A DNA stretch of 6,859 bases. Origin: Planctomycetales bacterium. Its GTDB lineage: Bacteria > Planctomycetota > Planctomycetia > Pirellulales > Thermoguttaceae. A model generated the notes under the pieces. That model did not search any database. It was not told the origin of the DNA and saw nothing but the letters and a program-made list of their open reading frames with translations. A program made the translations under genes and the position numbers. Shown here piece after piece: positions 5,539 through 6,859 of the stretch. The stretch is taken from positions 1-6,859 of the forward strand of contig SKJM01000314.1 in the NCBI GenBank assembly GCA_007122045.1. Direction: 5' to 3'. Numbering within the stretch: the first letter of the stretch is position 1; each line of letters starts with the position of its first letter.

Positions 5539-5696
5539 CATGCTACAGGGTGTCCGGCGCAAGCCTGTTCCTGCACCGGCAAAACTCCCTTCCGACGGCG
5601 GTTGTTGACCTATGATTTCCTTGGAGAGGGTACGCGCCAGCGGCCGCCTCTCTCGAGGTTTCCCAAGAGTCCCGTCTTTCGCAACCGCTTTCCGGC

Positions 5697-6859
5697 ATGG
5701 TTTTCTTGACGTTCACTGTTGGTCTGTTGAATATATGCCTGGGGTTCGCCGTGGCCGTGCTCCTGGGCTACGGTCCGCCGGGCCTGAAAGAGGCCTGGGA
5801 GGCGTTCCGCGGCGAAGGCGTGCCGGCAGCCGAAGGCATTAACCCCCTGGCCGACTTCGCCGGGCAGCCGGCGCCGCCTTTCGAGTCGATGCTCGACGAC
5901 ACCGCGGGCGACGAATCGGAAATCGAGCCGTACAGTGAACCCTACGACGACGACGCCGTCGAGTTCGAGCAGATCGACCTCGAGGCCCCGGAACACTGGG
6001 ACCTCAACGAGAAGTACATCGAGACGTCGATCCTGAAGCTGAATATCGCCATGATGAAGAGCGGCGCCCGGGCGACGGAACTCGACACGAAGCTCCGCGC
6101 GTGCCGGGGGCGGTCCGACCGGGAAATCGTCCACGAGTGTCTCGCGAAACTCCAGGAAGACTGCGAAGTCTACCTGGCCGAGCAGACCGAGAACGCCGAG
6201 CGGTTCCGCGAGCGCGTCGGCGAGTTGGGCGAGTTGAAGACGCTGGGCGATGAGATCGAAACGGCCAACCTCGAACAGGCCGCTCAAATGGAAACCACGC
6301 TGAGCAATTTGAAGTCCATGGATTTCGAGTCGGACCTCGAGGCCGCCAATGCTCGGCTGCTGGAGGAAATCGACAACTTGCGTGTCGCCCGGCACCGGCT
6401 TCGCGACCAGCAGGAAGCCGCCTTCCTGGCTATCGCCCGGTACGAAAACCGCATCGACAGGATCGAAAAGCAGCTATTTACCGATCCCTTGACCAAACTG
6501 CGTAACCGGATCGGGCTGGAAGAATTGCTGTGGCAGTGGTGGCGGCAGCAGCGGCACCACGAGCGGCAGATGAGCGCGGCCTTGTTCGACCTGGACGACT
6601 ACGGCGGGTTGAACGAGCGGCATGGCTCACTGGTGGGCGACCGGATCCTGTACGAAATCGCGCAGTTCATGCTCCGCTCCGCCGGCAAGGCCGATACGGT
6701 GGCGCGCTACGCCGGCCAGCGATTCACCGTGATGATGCCCGACGCCGGCCCGCGCCAGGCCGCCAAGCTGGCCGAGACCATCCGGCAGAGCATCGAACAC
6801 CTGGTGTTCCTGCGCGACGGCGCCCCGGTCCGCCTGACCGCGTGTACGGGCGTGACCGA
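5697..6859 (+). CDS. Membrane-anchored coiled-coil protein with degenerate GGDEF domain, 3' end cut off
   Basis: The frame is open from the ATG at 5697 to the right edge (387 complete codons). In-frame codons back to the TGA at 5613 offer no other ATG, GTG or TTG. No Shine-Dalgarno is visible. Domain order: one membrane helix (about 2-24, FLTFTVGLLNICLGFAVAVL), an acidic linker rich in Asp/Glu (about 55-105), a long charged alpha-helical coiled coil (about 105-260), then a GGDEF-type domain from DPLTKLRNR (263-271). In that domain FDLDDYGGLNERHG (297-310) keeps the first metal Asp298 and Asn306. The signature is AGQRF (339-343), so the acidic residues that bind metal and act in catalysis are replaced by Gln341 and Arg342. 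The inhibitory RxxD motif reads GKAD. Diguanylate cyclase activity is therefore unlikely; nucleotide sensing, dimerisation or partner binding is more plausible. Roughly 40 or more residues are probably missing. Confidence 0.88.
   Translation, partial: MVFLTFTVGLLNICLGFAVAVLLGYGPPGLKEAWEAFRGEGVPAAEGINPLADFAGQPAPPFESMLDDTAGDESEIEPYSEPYDDDAVEFEQIDLEAPEHWDLNEKYIETSILKLNIAMMKSGARATELDTKLRACRGRSDREIVHECLAKLQEDCEVYLAEQTENAERFRERVGELGELKTLGDEIETANLEQAAQMETTLSNLKSMDFESDLEAANARLLEEIDNLRVARHRLRDQQEAAFLAIARYENRIDRIEKQLFTDPLTKLRNRIGLEELLWQWWRQQRHHERQMSAALFDLDDYGGLNERHGSLVGDRILYEIAQFMLRSAGKADTVARYAGQRFTVMMPDAGPRQAAKLAETIRQSIEHLVFLRDGAPVRLTACTGVT

Larger units (their letters stand above)
5370..5696. other. 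Repeat-bearing intergenic region (327 bases)
   Basis: No coding region is supported. It contains a degenerate 9-base tandem repeat (5389-5433) and a long nested inverted repeat (5468-5538). Between 5540 and 5696 I see only a possible -10 (TATGAT, 5611-5616) without a good -35. No T-rich terminator follows the protease gene. Confidence 0.65.

Noticed and set aside
5605..5633. Promoter for the GGDEF gene (TTGACC at 5605, TATGAT at 5611)
   Set aside because: The two boxes are adjacent, not 17 bases apart. TTGACC has no matching -10 at the right spacing, and TATGAT has only CCTTCC at the -35 position.
5610..6395. 261-codon minus-strand frame with a signal-like Leu/Val composition
   Set aside because: It is antisense to the coiled-coil part of the GGDEF gene. 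The plus-strand frame has a membrane helix, a coiled coil and a GGDEF fold, so the minus frame is a shadow.

Overview
The window is GC-rich DNA, most of it roughly 65-70% GC by eye. It looks like a planctomycete chromosome, probably of the Pirellulales type. This placement is an inference from gene content: a HYExAFE-type protein, pectate-lyase-like beta-helix proteins, a thioredoxin-trypsin fusion, a membrane-anchored coiled-coil GGDEF protein, and intergenic palindromic repeats. No marker gene confirms it. There is no tRNA, rRNA, CRISPR array, transposase or phage gene.

Layout. At the left edge (1-519, plus) is the C-terminal end of a right-handed parallel beta-helix protein. It converges on a run of four minus-strand genes reading from 3485 down to 588: a HYExAFE protein with a PD-(D/E)XK-like nuclease signature (3485-2949), a 75-residue secreted or anchored membrane protein (2933-2706), a beta-helix protein (2675-1407), and an unrecognised three-helix membrane protein (1358-588). 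The gaps are 15, 30 and 48 bases, so one transcript is plausible. A good sigma70-like promoter (TTGCCA-17-TACAAT) sits just upstream, with a palindrome over its -35 box. The last gene of the run is clearly poorer in GC (about 53-58% on hand-counted lines) and may be a recent arrival.

Divergently, after a 348-base leader region containing a perfect hairpin and a short direct repeat, a strong ribosome site drives a 511-residue protein. It joins a thioredoxin domain (WCAPC), a trypsin-like serine protease domain with an intact His-Asp-Ser triad, a proline-rich linker and a C-terminal tail domain. The next 327 bases have no gene. They hold a degenerate 9-base tandem repeat and a long inverted repeat (25-base arms, one mismatch, a palindrome nested in each arm) that resembles a dispersed REP-like or MITE-like element. 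Last is a start-intact, end-truncated gene (5697 to the right edge). It encodes an N-terminal membrane helix, an acidic linker, a long coiled coil and a GGDEF-type domain whose signature reads AGQRF, so cyclase activity is unlikely.

The genes do not form a recognisable pathway. The shared theme is envelope and secreted biology (beta-helix proteins, small membrane proteins, a redox-protease protein, a membrane signalling protein). No defence or mobile system is demonstrated. The most unusual points are the thioredoxin-protease fusion, the degenerate GGDEF protein, the nuclease-like gene leading an envelope-type operon, and the nested inverted repeat.
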